The notes below the pieces were generated by a model. The model ran no database searches and was not told the DNA's origin. It saw only the letters and a program-made list of their open reading frames with translations. A program made the position numbers and the translations under genes. From RHKX01 sp046330415 (lineage in GTDB: Bacteria; Actinomycetota; Thermoleophilia; Solirubrobacterales; 70-9): a stretch of DNA of 64,000 nucleotides. The stretch is taken from positions 1 through 64,000 of the forward strand of contig JAXLSW010000009.1 in assembly GCA_046330415.1 (NCBI GenBank). The letters run 5' to 3'. Positions 51,619 through 59,809 of this stretch are shown here, piece after piece. The first letter of the stretch is position 1. Each line of letters starts with the position of its first letter.

Positions 51619-51954
51619 ATGGCGCTCGTCGTCGGGTTCGTCGGGTTCATCTTCCTCGACCCGCCGCTCAACGTCGTCGCACTTGCCGCGGGCGCCCTAC
51701 TGGAGGTCGGCGAGGCCGTCCTCTGGGTCCGCTACCTGAAGCGTTTCCGGGTGACGACAGGCGCGGAAGGTCTCGTCGGCCAGCGCGCCGACGTGGTCGA
51801 GGCGTGTGAGCCGCGCGGTCGCGTCAGGATCATGGGGGAGTTCTGGCATGCCGTCTGCCCGGAGGGGGCGACGGAGGGGGAAGCCGTCGAGGTCGTGGCG
51901 GTCGACAACCTCACGTTGACGGTGAAGCCGCTTCCAGACGCGCCACCGCGGTAG
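51619..51954 (+). CDS. Small NfeD-like membrane protein
   Basis: This 111-residue protein has an N-terminal membrane stretch (VVGFVGFIFLDPPLNVVALAAGALL) and a C-terminal OB-fold-like part with GLVGQRADVVEACEPRGRV and VVAVDNLTLTVKP, the pattern of NfeD C-terminal domains that partner with stomatin-type proteins. No stomatin or protease gene is adjacent. It follows rho by 15 bp and is probably cotranscribed. Confidence 0.72.
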   Translation: MALVVGFVGFIFLDPPLNVVALAAGALLEVGEAVLWVRYLKRFRVTTGAEGLVGQRADVVEACEPRGRVRIMGEFWHAVCPEGATEGEAVEVVAVDNLTLTVKPLPDAPPR

Positions 51955-51968
51955 GTGGCGCAGGCCCT

Positions 51969-52433
51969 CTACGGGCGGTAGGCGAGCCCGCCCCAGGACG
52001 GTTCGCGGGAGAGCTCGATCGGCTCGCAGTCGCGATCCGGCTGGACGTAGCCGAAGGTGTTGGTGCGGTCGTCGAAGACGATGTCGAGCTCGCCCTCCTT
52101 GACTCGCTGGTCGAGCCAGGCGCCGCGGAAGACGAGGCGGCGGATCCAGTGGACGAGGCTGCGCTGGGAGCCGTCCACGAGCTCACCCCAGTTCTCGTTG
52201 ACGTGCTCTCCGAGCTCGGAGGCGGGCTCGCGGATCTCGCCGTTGACGGCGAGCTCGACGAGGTCCTGGAGCTCTTCGGGGTCGAGGCCGGGGTGGGTGA
52301 AGTCGAGCTTCACCGCGGCCTGCTCGACCCGCTGGCTGAAGTCGTTCTCGTTGAATGCGAAGCGCAACTCGCCGTACTCGAGAACGTAGTCGGAGCCCGA
52401 CTCGTAGTTGCCTCTGCGTGTTGCTCTTTCCAT
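51969..52433 (-). CDS. Conserved protein of unknown function
   Basis: This 154-residue protein has no signal peptide or membrane segment and is acidic overall. It contains YGELRFAFNENDFSQRVEQ and GAWLDQRVKEGELDIVFDD. I do not recognise a family. Its initiator ATG at 52433 is followed by an arginine-rich head (MERATRRGNY). It converges on the NfeD-like gene with 14 bp between stops and is divergent from the DUF192 gene. Confidence 0.6.
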   Translation of the reverse strand: MERATRRGNYESGSDYVLEYGELRFAFNENDFSQRVEQAAVKLDFTHPGLDPEELQDLVELAVNGEIREPASELGEHVNENWGELVDGSQRSLVHWIRRLVFRGAWLDQRVKEGELDIVFDDRTNTFGYVQPDRDCEPIELSREPSWGGLAYRP

Positions 52434-52630
52434 AGGACGAAACTCCCGCCGCTGCCCTTGAGTGCCTGTGGGGTGGGCGGGAGGAGCATGTTGTCCGAAG
52501 GCCCGTCGCGGGGGCCGCGCAGAACCCTTCCGTGAACGCAGGCTTGCACCCAGTCGGCCCGGGGAGGAAAGCGCGGCGCGGCGTCGACGGCTAGGTGGGG
52601 CGCGGCGGGGTGGACCGGGGTGGAAGGGGC

Positions 52631-52969
52631 ATGAACATATCGCTGACCCCGCGCCGGCTCAGGTCACTGCCGATGGTCTGGGCGCTCGGTATCAACGTGC
52701 CCGCCGCCACCCGCTTCGGGTCGCGGCTACTCGGCCTGGCGCTGCTCCCCCGGGAGCGGGCCGGGCCCGGCCTGCTGATCCCGCGCTGCCGCAGCGTCCA
52801 CACGTTCGGAATGCGCTTCGCCCTCGACGTGGTCTTCCTCGACGACGGCGGCGAGGAGATCCGGCGCGCCCGGATCGGGCCGTGCCGGTTCGCCCGCGAG
52901 CGCCGTGCCCGAGCGGTGCTCGAGCTTCCGGCCCGCCCGGGGGGCGCTGCGAGCGGCGGCGGGGTGTGA
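52631..52969 (+). CDS. DUF192 family protein
   Basis: This 112-residue protein matches the DUF192 pattern: FGSRLLGLALLPRERAGPGL, then the conserved C-x-S-x-H-T-F-G-M-R-F segment (PRCRSVHTFGMRFALDVVF) and LDDGG. The function is not known. Genes of this type often sit beside actinobacterial tad pilus loci, as here. It abuts the response regulator gene. Confidence 0.82.
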   Translation: MNISLTPRRLRSLPMVWALGINVPAATRFGSRLLGLALLPRERAGPGLLIPRCRSVHTFGMRFALDVVFLDDGGEEIRRARIGPCRFARERRARAVLELPARPGGAASGGGV

Positions 52970-52974
52970 GGGAC

Positions 52975-53694
52975 ATGCTGCCCACCGTCCCCAGGATCGC
53001 CGTCGTCGTCGTCTGCGAGGACGACGACGTCACCCGCGAGCAGCTCTGCCGCAACCTCGGCGAGGATCGCTTCACGGCGCTGCCGGCGGCCGACGCGGCC
53101 GAGGCGCTTCGCCTCTGCCGATACGACGCGCCGGACGCGATGCTGCTCGACCTCACGCTTCCGGACGCGTCCGGGCTCGACGTCCTGCGGGAGATCCGAG
53201 GGGCCGATGGCCCGGCGCCGCTGTTCGATGCCGCGTTGCCGATCATGGTGGTCTCAGGTCGCGGGGCGGACGGGGAGCGCGTGAGAGGACTCACGGAGGG
53301 CGCCGACGACTACCTGGTGAAGCCCTTCTTCTACCCGGAGCTCCTCGCGCGGCTGCGCCGGCTCCTCGCCGGCCGCGAGGGGACGCGTCAGGGTCCGACC
53401 CGGATCGGGGAGCTCCGACTCGACCTGGCGACGAGGACGGTTGAGGTGGCCGGGCGCCCGGTCGAGCTGGCCAACAAGGAGTTCGAGCTGCTGCGCGTTC
53501 TCGCGCGAGAGCCGCAACGCGTCTTCACCAAGGATGAGCTCCTGCAGGAGGTCTGGGGGTACCGCTCGAGCAGCCGCACGCGCACCCTCGACTCGCACGC
53601 CAGCCGCCTGCGCCGCAAGCTCGATCCGGGTGGCCGGTTCGTTGTGAATTGCTGGGGCGTCGGGTACAGGCTCGTGGAGGGCGGGTCGGCGTGA
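52975..53694 (+). CDS. OmpR-type response regulator
   Basis: This 239-residue protein has a receiver domain with the acidic pocket VVCEDDD, the phosphoacceptor aspartate in AMLLDLTLPDASG and the conserved lysine in DDYLVKPF, followed by a winged-helix domain with NKEFELLRVLAREP and LDSHASRLRRKLD. A GTG at 52966 that overlaps the DUF192 stop codon as GTGA is an alternative start. It is coupled to the histidine kinase gene by a 4-base overlap. Confidence 0.9.
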   Translation: MLPTVPRIAVVVVCEDDDVTREQLCRNLGEDRFTALPAADAAEALRLCRYDAPDAMLLDLTLPDASGLDVLREIRGADGPAPLFDAALPIMVVSGRGADGERVRGLTEGADDYLVKPFFYPELLARLRRLLAGREGTRQGPTRIGELRLDLATRTVEVAGRPVELANKEFELLRVLAREPQRVFTKDELLQEVWGYRSSSRTRTLDSHASRLRRKLDPGGRFVVNCWGVGYRLVEGGSA

Positions 53695-54386
53695 TCGCCG
53701 GAGCGCTCATCCTGCTCGGGCTGGCCGTGGTCGCGATGGAGATCGCGCGAGTGCTCCTCGGATTCAGGCGGGCGGTCCGGCTCAACCGCGCACTGCACGA
53801 GCTGCGCAGGCCGCTGCAGGCCATCTCGCTGTCGATCGACGGCGAGCATCCCGATCTCGTCTGCGCCGGGGCCTGTCTAGAGCAGGTGCGCGGAGCCCTC
53901 GAGGAGCTCGACGCCGCCGTCAATCGCCGGGTTCTCAGCCGGCCGCTCATTCGCACCGCGGCTGCGGGGGTGGCAGCGGCGCTCGAGGATCGCTGGCGCT
54001 TCGCCGGGGTAGACGTCTCGGCGCCGGTGGGCGCGGCCGAGGTCGTGGCCGACCCGGTGGCGCTCGGGGCGGCTCTCGACAACCTGGTCGCCAACGCGAT
54101 CGAGCATGGGGGCGGGGAGGTGCGCGTCCGCGCCCTCTCCTCGGCCGGCGCGGTCCGCTTCGAGGTGCGCGACGACGGCACCGACTCCTCGGATGCGATC
54201 GGGGGCTTGCTCGATTCCTCGCGCCGCCGGTCCGCCGACCCGCGCCACGGACATGGCCTGGCCCTCGCGGCGGCGACCGCCGCCGGTATCGGCGGCACGC
54301 TGATTCCGCCGCTGCCGGTCTCCTCGGGCGGCACCGTCACCGCTCTCTCCCTTCCCGCACCGCCCGCAGGCGCAGGCCCGGCGTGA
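53691..54386 (+). CDS. Minimal sensor histidine kinase
   Basis: This 231-residue kinase has one N-terminal membrane helix (1-22) and no periplasmic sensor domain. The H-box is ALHELRRPLQAISL with the phosphoacceptor histidine, the N-box is ALDNLVANAIEHGGG, and the G regions are VRDDGTDSSD and HGHGLALA. It overlaps the response regulator and cpaB genes by GTGA, so it is probably expressed with the pilus set. Its signal may come from the membrane itself. Confidence 0.85.
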   Translation: MIAGALILLGLAVVAMEIARVLLGFRRAVRLNRALHELRRPLQAISLSIDGEHPDLVCAGACLEQVRGALEELDAAVNRRVLSRPLIRTAAAGVAAALEDRWRFAGVDVSAPVGAAEVVADPVALGAALDNLVANAIEHGGGEVRVRALSSAGAVRFEVRDDGTDSSDAIGGLLDSSRRRSADPRHGHGLALAAATAAGIGGTLIPPLPVSSGGTVTALSLPAPPAGAGPA

Positions 54387-55048
54387 CGCGCCGCTCGAAG
54401 GCGGTCGGGTTCACCGTCCTGGCGGTCCTCTGCGCGGTCGCTTCGGCGAGCATCGCGTCGGGCTATCGGGAGAGCGTCGACGCGCAGCTCGGCGAGTTGC
54501 GGACGGTCGTCGTCGTCTCGGAGCCGCTCTCGCCGGGCGAGGCGCTGAGCCGCCGCGATCTCGAGCGCTCACTGGAGTTGCGTGAGGTGCCCGTGCGCTT
54601 CGCCCCGCCCGACGCTCTCGTCGATCCCGGTGAGGCGCTCGGGAGAAAGCCGTTCGCCCCCGTCCCCGCGGGCTCCTACCTGCTCGCCTCCCAGCTCCGC
54701 ACACCCGGGGCGGGGAGGGAGCCCGATTCACCCAGCCTCGGCTCGGACCTCAGCCCGGTCGAGATCACGGTCACCGGCGCGGGAGCGCTCGCGAGCGCCG
54801 CCGGGTCCCCGGGCATGCGCGTCGACGTCGTCGTCGCGGGCGAGCCGGTGACCGGCGGCCGCGCCCGGGTTCGCGTCGCCGCCTCGGGCGTGCGGCTGAT
54901 CGCCCTCGAGCCCGCCTCTCCCGAGGAGGCGACGAGCACCGGCGGGGACAGCTGGAACGCGACCCTGGCCCTGTCGCGCCCGCAGGCGCTGAAGCTGATC
55001 GAGGCCGAGAACTTCGCGCGCGAGGTTCGCCTCATCCCGGCCGGCTGA
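54383..55048 (+). CDS. cpaB: Flp pilus assembly protein CpaB-like (SAF domain)
   Basis: This 221-residue protein has an N-terminal membrane helix (VGFTVLAVLCAVASASIASG) and a SAF domain with VVVVSEPLSPGEALSRRDLE and PVPAGSYLLASQL. CpaB/RcpC proteins act in Flp/Tad pilus assembly at the envelope. It overlaps the kinase gene by GTGA. The cpaF, tadB and tadC genes follow after the oppositely oriented macro-domain gene. Confidence 0.78.
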   Translation: MTRRSKAVGFTVLAVLCAVASASIASGYRESVDAQLGELRTVVVVSEPLSPGEALSRRDLERSLELREVPVRFAPPDALVDPGEALGRKPFAPVPAGSYLLASQLRTPGAGREPDSPSLGSDLSPVEITVTGAGALASAAGSPGMRVDVVVAGEPVTGGRARVRVAASGVRLIALEPASPEEATSTGGDSWNATLALSRPQALKLIEAENFAREVRLIPAG

Positions 55049-55092
55049 TGGAGGTCGCGACGATGACGACGCGAGGTTCACGGCGGGAGCGC

Positions 55093-55602
55093 TCAGAGCC
55101 CTGCGTCCGCAACCGCGTTCTCGAACGCATCCACCGCGCCGGAGCCGCGCACCGCGAAGACGATCCGCTCGAGGCCCGAGTCCTCGCCGAGATGCCGCAC
55201 GACCTCCTCGACCTCGATCCGCGCCGCCTCATCGAGCGGGAAGCCGCCGACGCCGGTCCCGAACGCGACCAGGGCCAGCGACCGGGCTCCGAGCTCGTCG
55301 GCCCGCCGCAGCGTCGCCGCCGTCGCCCGCCTGATCACATCCGCGGACGTCGGCCCACCGAGGACCATCGTCGCCGCGTGGATCACCCAGCGCGACGGCA
55401 TCTCGCCGGCGCTCGTCTCGGCCGCCTCTCCCAGCCCGATCGGCGCCCGCTCGCGGCTCTCGCGATCGAGCACTTCGCCGCCGGCCCGCGAGATCGCCGC
55501 GGCGACGCCGCCGCCATGGAGCAGCTCGGTGTTGGCCGCGTTCGCGATCGCATCCACGGCGAGGGCGGTGATGTCGGTCTCGAGCACCTCGACGCGCGTC
55601 AC
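55093..55602 (-). CDS. Macro domain protein (ADP-ribose binding)
   Basis: This 169-residue protein is a single macro domain. It has the adenine/ribose loop AIANAANTELLHGGGVAAAI and the second glycine loop VAFGTGVGGFPLDEAA. Macro domains bind or hydrolyse ADP-ribose and its derivatives, in this family often O-acetyl-ADP-ribose. It lies on the opposite strand inside the tad locus between cpaB and cpaF, with about 45 and 92 bp gaps. A GTG at 55602 is the start. Confidence 0.88.
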   Translation of the reverse strand: MTRVEVLETDITALAVDAIANAANTELLHGGGVAAAISRAGGEVLDRESRERAPIGLGEAAETSAGEMPSRWVIHAATMVLGGPTSADVIRRATAATLRRADELGARSLALVAFGTGVGGFPLDEAARIEVEEVVRHLGEDSGLERIVFAVRGSGAVDAFENAVADAGL

Positions 55603-55694
55603 GACACGAGCTTACGGCGGAGCGCCCCCGCCGCGGCGGGGGTCGTCCAGCGGGGTCGCGGGGGCGCTGCTTCGAGCGTCGGGATGCCAGGGGC

Positions 55695-56840
55695 ATGAGC
55701 CCCGTCGACCACGTCGAGGCCCTCTCGGCCGAGCTGCGCGCCCGGCTGGTCGAGCGTCGCCGCGCGGCGGCGGTCGCCCGCGAAGGTGACCCGGTGGAGC
55801 TCCCGGTCGCCGTCCGCGAGGTGGTGGACCGGCACGCGGCGCTCCTCTCGCCGGAGCGCCGCGAGGCTCTCGCCGACCGTGTGCTGCGTGACACGGTCGG
55901 GCTCGGTCCTCTCGAGGAGCTGCTTCGGCAACCGGACGTCGAGGAGGTGATGGTCAACGGCCACGAGGAGGTCTGGGTCGAACGCCGGGGCCGGCTCGAG
56001 CGTGTGGACGTCGCGTTCACCGACGAGGCGCAGCTCCGCGACGTGATCGAGCGGGTCCTCGGCCCGATCGGCCGCCGCGTGGACGAGCTCAGCCCGATGG
56101 CCGACGGCCGCCTCGCCGACGGATCGCGGGTCAACGTGATCATCCCGCCGCTCTCGGTCGGCGGCCCGGCAGTCTCGATCCGCCGCTTCGCTGGCATCCG
56201 CCCGAGCCCCGAGGAGCTGCTGCGCAGAGGGTCGCTGGACGGCGATCTGCTTGAGCTGCTGCGGGAGGCGATCGCCGGTCACCGCAATCTGCTGGTCAGT
56301 GGCGGGACCGGGTCGGGCAAGACGACGGTGCTCAACGCGCTCTCGTCCTTCATCGAACCCGGCGAGCGGATCATCACCATCGAGGACGCGGCCGAGCTCA
56401 GCCTCCAGCAACCCCATGTCGTCCGCCTCGAGAGCCGGCCCCCGGGGATCGAGGGCTCCGGCGAGGTCTCGATCCGAGACCTCGTCCGCAACGCGTTGCG
56501 GATGCGCCCCGACCGGATCATCATCGGCGAGGTCCGCGGCGCTGAGGCGATGGACCTTCTGGTGGCGCTCAACACCGGCCACCGGGGTGCGCTCTCGACG
56601 GTGCACGCCAATGGGCCGGCCGATGCTCTGCGCAGGATCGAGACGCTGGCGATGATGGCCGGCCTCGGCGTTCCCCACGACGTCGTCCGGGCGCAGCTCG
56701 CGGGCGCGATCGATCTGGTTCTGCATCTCGAACGAGGCCCCGGCGGAGCCCGGTTCGCGACGGCGCTGGCCGAGGTCCTGGTCGTCGCCGGCGCGCCGGC
56801 GGTGCGCGAGGTCTGGGTTCGCGGCGGAGGGTCGGGGTGA
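55695..56840 (+). CDS. cpaF: Tad/Flp pilus secretion ATPase CpaF
   Basis: This 381-residue type II/IV secretion ATPase has Walker A SGGTGSGKTTVLNALSS, the Asp box ITIEDAAELSL, Walker B RPDRIIIGEVRGAEAMDLL and the His box GHRGALSTVHAN. The segment VEEVMVNGHEEVWVERRG is typical of CpaF/TadA. It powers assembly of Flp pili. It overlaps tadB by 4 bases. Confidence 0.92.
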   Translation: MSPVDHVEALSAELRARLVERRRAAAVAREGDPVELPVAVREVVDRHAALLSPERREALADRVLRDTVGLGPLEELLRQPDVEEVMVNGHEEVWVERRGRLERVDVAFTDEAQLRDVIERVLGPIGRRVDELSPMADGRLADGSRVNVIIPPLSVGGPAVSIRRFAGIRPSPEELLRRGSLDGDLLELLREAIAGHRNLLVSGGTGSGKTTVLNALSSFIEPGERIITIEDAAELSLQQPHVVRLESRPPGIEGSGEVSIRDLVRNALRMRPDRIIIGEVRGAEAMDLLVALNTGHRGALSTVHANGPADALRRIETLAMMAGLGVPHDVVRAQLAGAIDLVLHLERGPGGARFATALAEVLVVAGAPAVREVWVRGGGSG

Positions 56841-57691
56841 GCGCCGCCCCCGCTCTTCCGATTCTGCTGGCCGCGGTCGGCGGCGCCGCTGTGGCGGTCG
56901 CCCTGCGCGAGGGGCTCGCGACGATGCCGGCGCTGGTGCGTCAGCTCGAGGCCGCGGCCCGGACCCTGTCGCTTGCGGGTCGCGAGAACCGTTCGCCGAC
57001 CGAGCCCGAGCGGCGCCGGCTCGGAGCACTGGCGGGCGCCGCGCTGGGGATCGTCGCCATCCTCGTCGCCGGGATCGGACCGCTTGCCGGAGTCGCCGTC
57101 GCCGGACCGGCGGTGGCCGGGTGGGCGGTGGCGAGCCGTCAGCGCCGCTACCGGCTGCGGGTGGAGCGAGACGTCCCCGCGATCGCGAGCGGGATCGCGG
57201 ACGCGGTTGCCGGCGGTGGCTCGCTGCGCATGGCGCTGCTGGGAGCGGGGGCGGCGATGGAGGGGCCGACCGCCGTCGAGCTCGCCCGCGTCGGAGCCGA
57301 CCTCGAGCTCGGGATGCCGGCTCGGGAGGCGCTCGCCGGGCTGACCCGGCGGGTGCCCTCGGTGCGGATCGAGGCGCTGGTGGTCGCCGTGCTCTCACAG
57401 GAGCGCGCCGGGGGCGACCTCGCCGCGCTCCTGCGCCGCCACGCCGCCGCTGCCTCTCAGCAGCAGCGCGCCGAGCGCGAAGCCCGCTCGGCCACCGCGC
57501 AGGCGCGCCTCACCGGCGGCATGGTCGTGGCGATGCCGCTCCTGATGGGGGCGATCATCGAGCTCGTCTCGCCCGGTTTCACCGGCTCGATGCTCGCCGA
57601 CCCCGCCGCGGTCCTCCTGCTGGCGCTCGCCGCCGCCTTGCAGGTGGTCGGCTTCCTGGCGATCCGCCGGCTCGGAGGCGTGCGTCAGTGA
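56837..57691 (+). CDS. tadB: Tad pilus inner membrane protein TadB
   Basis: This 284-residue membrane protein carries a type II secretion F domain, with VPAIASGIADAVAGGGSLRMAL and VPSVRIEALVVAVLSQERAGG. Hydrophobic segments are at the N-terminus, near 75-105 and near the C-terminus. It pairs with TadC as the platform for pilus extrusion. Both ends overlap its neighbours by GTGA. Confidence 0.85.
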   Translation: MSAAPALPILLAAVGGAAVAVALREGLATMPALVRQLEAAARTLSLAGRENRSPTEPERRRLGALAGAALGIVAILVAGIGPLAGVAVAGPAVAGWAVASRQRRYRLRVERDVPAIASGIADAVAGGGSLRMALLGAGAAMEGPTAVELARVGADLELGMPAREALAGLTRRVPSVRIEALVVAVLSQERAGGDLAALLRRHAAAASQQQRAEREARSATAQARLTGGMVVAMPLLMGAIIELVSPGFTGSMLADPAAVLLLALAAALQVVGFLAIRRLGGVRQ

Positions 57692-58524
57692 GCGCGCTGC
57701 TCGCCGCAGTCTGCGCCCTCTTGATCGCAGCGGCCCTGTGGCAGCTCGCGGCCGAGCGAGGCGAGGACGCCGGCGCGGCCATCCGGCGCCGTCTGCTTCG
57801 CCGCTCGGCTCGCAGCAGCGGCGTACTCAGCTCCGGGAGCTTCGTCGGCGGGCTGGAGGCGCGGATCGAGGCGGCGGCCATGGGCACGCGGCTCACTCCC
57901 GCCGCGCTGCTCGCCGTCAAGGCGGGGTGCGCGGCGCTGGCCGTTCCCTTCGCGCTGGTCGCAGCACCTGTGGCTCCGGGCCGGCTCGGCTCGCTCGTGC
58001 TCGTCGGCGTTCCCGTCGCGGCGTTCGTCCTTCCGGACCTGCTGCTCGAGCATCGAGCGCGGAGACGCCGCGGCCGCATCGCTGCCGCGCTTCCGGATGC
58101 GCTGGACCTGATGGCGACGGGTGCCGCAACCGGCCGTGGGGCGGGGGCGCTCCTCGCCGACGCCATGCGCGGCGCCGCCGGTCCCCTGCGCGAGGAGCTG
58201 GCGCGGACGATCGCGGCGATCGAGTGCGGCGATTCGCAGGAGCGCGCGCTGCGCGCGATGCGGGAGCGCTCGCGCGGTGAGAACCTCGCGGCGCTGGCGA
58301 CCGCCTTGGAGCGCTCGCGCCGCCATGGGGCGCCGCTCTCGCGGGCGCTTCACGAGCAGGCGGGATCGCTGCGCGAGGAGCACCGGCGCGCGATCGGCGA
58401 GGGCGCCGCGCGAGCCGCGCCGAAGATGCAGCTCGTCGTCGCCCTGCTGCTCGTGCCCTCGGTGCTGCTGATCGTCGCCGCGGCGATCCTCGCCAACTCG
58501 GGATCGCTGCTGCCGTCGTTCTGA
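57688..58524 (+). CDS. tadC: Tad pilus inner membrane protein TadC
   Basis: This 278-residue protein also has a type II secretion F domain, with IAAALPDALDLMATGAATGRG and RSRGENLAALATALERSRRHG, and ends in two membrane segments. GTG 57688 overlaps the tadB stop; the frame is open far upstream but without homology. It completes the platform pair. No pilin or prepilin peptidase gene follows, since the next gene is convergent. Confidence 0.83.
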   Translation: MSALLAAVCALLIAAALWQLAAERGEDAGAAIRRRLLRRSARSSGVLSSGSFVGGLEARIEAAAMGTRLTPAALLAVKAGCAALAVPFALVAAPVAPGRLGSLVLVGVPVAAFVLPDLLLEHRARRRRGRIAAALPDALDLMATGAATGRGAGALLADAMRGAAGPLREELARTIAAIECGDSQERALRAMRERSRGENLAALATALERSRRHGAPLSRALHEQAGSLREEHRRAIGEGAARAAPKMQLVVALLLVPSVLLIVAAAILANSGSLLPSF

Positions 58525-58547
58525 CGGCGAGTGGCTCCGGCCGGGCC

Positions 58548-59432
58548 CTACTCGCCCGCCTCGGTGACGAGGCGCGAGGCGACGTCGCCGGCGGCCTTGC
58601 ACATCGTGTCGAGCTCCTGAGCGTTGTCGTAGTGGCCGCGGACATAGCAGCAGAGGCTCCCGGCGGAGAGCTCCCAGGCGAACTTCTCCGGGGTGTGCTC
58701 GCTCATCCAGACGATGAAGGTCGGGGAGAAGAGCTGCTTCATCCAGACCTCGTCGTCGTTGGGTCCGTAGAAGATCTCGAAGTTCTTGTCGAGTACCTCG
58801 CTCTCGAGCTCGAGGCGCTTCATGCGCCGGAAGACGTCCTCAGCGCTGTCCATGAACCGGAACCCCGAACGGCGCTGGCAGTTGATGTCGGCCACCTTCG
58901 CCGCGACGGAGGGGATGTCGTGCATGACGACGGTGAAGCGGTAGTAGTCGGTGTCGCGGTTGCCGTCGCTGTCGGTCGTCTCGACCTCGAAGGTGTAGAG
59001 GGCGAGCGCGCCGGGGGCGCCACCGGGAAGCGTGCCGTTCATGACCTGCTCGGCGTAGCGACGGTCTCCCTTGCGAAGGAGCGGCGTGCTCGGCGGCAGG
59101 CTCGACTTGCCCGAGGCGCGGTTGAGGCCGCGGGCGCTCGCGTAGGCGGAGAAGAAGTCCTCCTTGGCGGCGTTGGAGGCGAGCACCCAGACGATCAGCA
59201 GGATCAGCAGGAAGATCGCGACCGCCGCGATGGCCCCGATCAGGGCGCCGCCGCCGATGGTGCCGCCGACGAAGGCGCCGATCAGGAAGACGCCGCCGAT
59301 GCTCAGCGTCAGCGGGCGGCCGCTGAGGCGCTTGAAGTGAAGGCCGCGGGTGTCGTCGGCGTCGAGCGGTGCGGGCTGGGAGGGCGGGGCGACGCCCTCA
59401 GGGGGAGGCGGCGGCTGCGATCCGGACTCCAT
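58548..59432 (-). CDS. Membrane protein with DUF3137-like region
   Basis: This 294-residue protein has a proline-rich head, two membrane segments at about 40-85 (SIGGVFLIGAFVGGTIGG and AVAIFLLILLIVWVLAS) and a soluble part with YYRFTVVMHDIPSVAAKVAD and FEIFYGPNDDEVWMKQLFSP. The soluble part resembles DUF3137-type proteins, but this match is uncertain. The ATG at 59432 is chosen because upstream frame codes for nothing recognisable. It converges on tadC and is divergent from mraZ. Confidence 0.65.
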   Translation of the reverse strand: MESGSQPPPPPEGVAPPSQPAPLDADDTRGLHFKRLSGRPLTLSIGGVFLIGAFVGGTIGGGALIGAIAAVAIFLLILLIVWVLASNAAKEDFFSAYASARGLNRASGKSSLPPSTPLLRKGDRRYAEQVMNGTLPGGAPGALALYTFEVETTDSDGNRDTDYYRFTVVMHDIPSVAAKVADINCQRRSGFRFMDSAEDVFRRMKRLELESEVLDKNFEIFYGPNDDEVWMKQLFSPTFIVWMSEHTPEKFAWELSAGSLCCYVRGHYDNAQELDTMCKAAGDVASRLVTEAGE

Positions 59433-59625
59433 CGCGGGCAGGCTATCGACCCCGGCGGTGGGGCGTTCGTGCAACGGCCGTTGCAGGGCGGGGAGCGCCC
59501 CACATCGCCCCACCGCCGTACGGAAATGGCGGCTAATGGCTTGCTCAAGCGGTATTCAAGCGATCTGGCGGGCGCCTAGCAATGCCGTCCGACGCGTTCG
59601 ATCCAATGCGCGGTGTGCTGATGTG

Positions 59626-59654
59626 TTGCACAGTGGGTCCTGGTGGGCTACTGT
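59626..59654 (+). promoter_or_regulatory. mraZ operon promoter
   Basis: TTGCAC (59626-59631) and TACTGT (59649-59654) are separated by 17 bases, a good sigma-70-type promoter. It drives the division gene cluster. Its spacer and -10 region contain the MraZ repeats. Confidence 0.6.
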
Positions 59655-59657
59655 GGC
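59633..59657 (+). promoter_or_regulatory. MraZ operator (three 10-bp-spaced repeats)
   Basis: GTGGG (59633-59637), GTGGG (59643-59647) and GTGGC (59653-59657) are separated by 5 bases each. This is the known MraZ binding pattern of TGGG direct repeats with 10-bp period. The repeats overlap the promoter, so autorepression by MraZ is expected. Confidence 0.75.
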
Positions 59658-59675
59658 GCTCCAGTTGAGATCAGC

Positions 59676-59718
59676 GGGCCGGAGGGGCGAGGTTCCTCCC
59701 ACCTCACCTCTCCGGCCC
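59676..59718 (+). promoter_or_regulatory. Stem-loop in the mraZ 5' leader
   Basis: GGGCCGGAG (59676-59684) pairs with CTCCGGCCC (59710-59718), with a possible inner GAGG/CCTC stem, followed by AGCTTTCTC. It lies about 15 bases after the likely transcription start and 91 bases before the mraZ ATG. It may stabilise the leader or act as an attenuator. Confidence 0.45.
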
Positions 59719-59809
59719 AGCTTTCTCACCGCGCCACCCGAGACCGCTTCTGAGAGGGACATCCACCAGGGACAAGTTCGACCGTCACCGGCTTCCCACC
59801 TTCCGTTGC

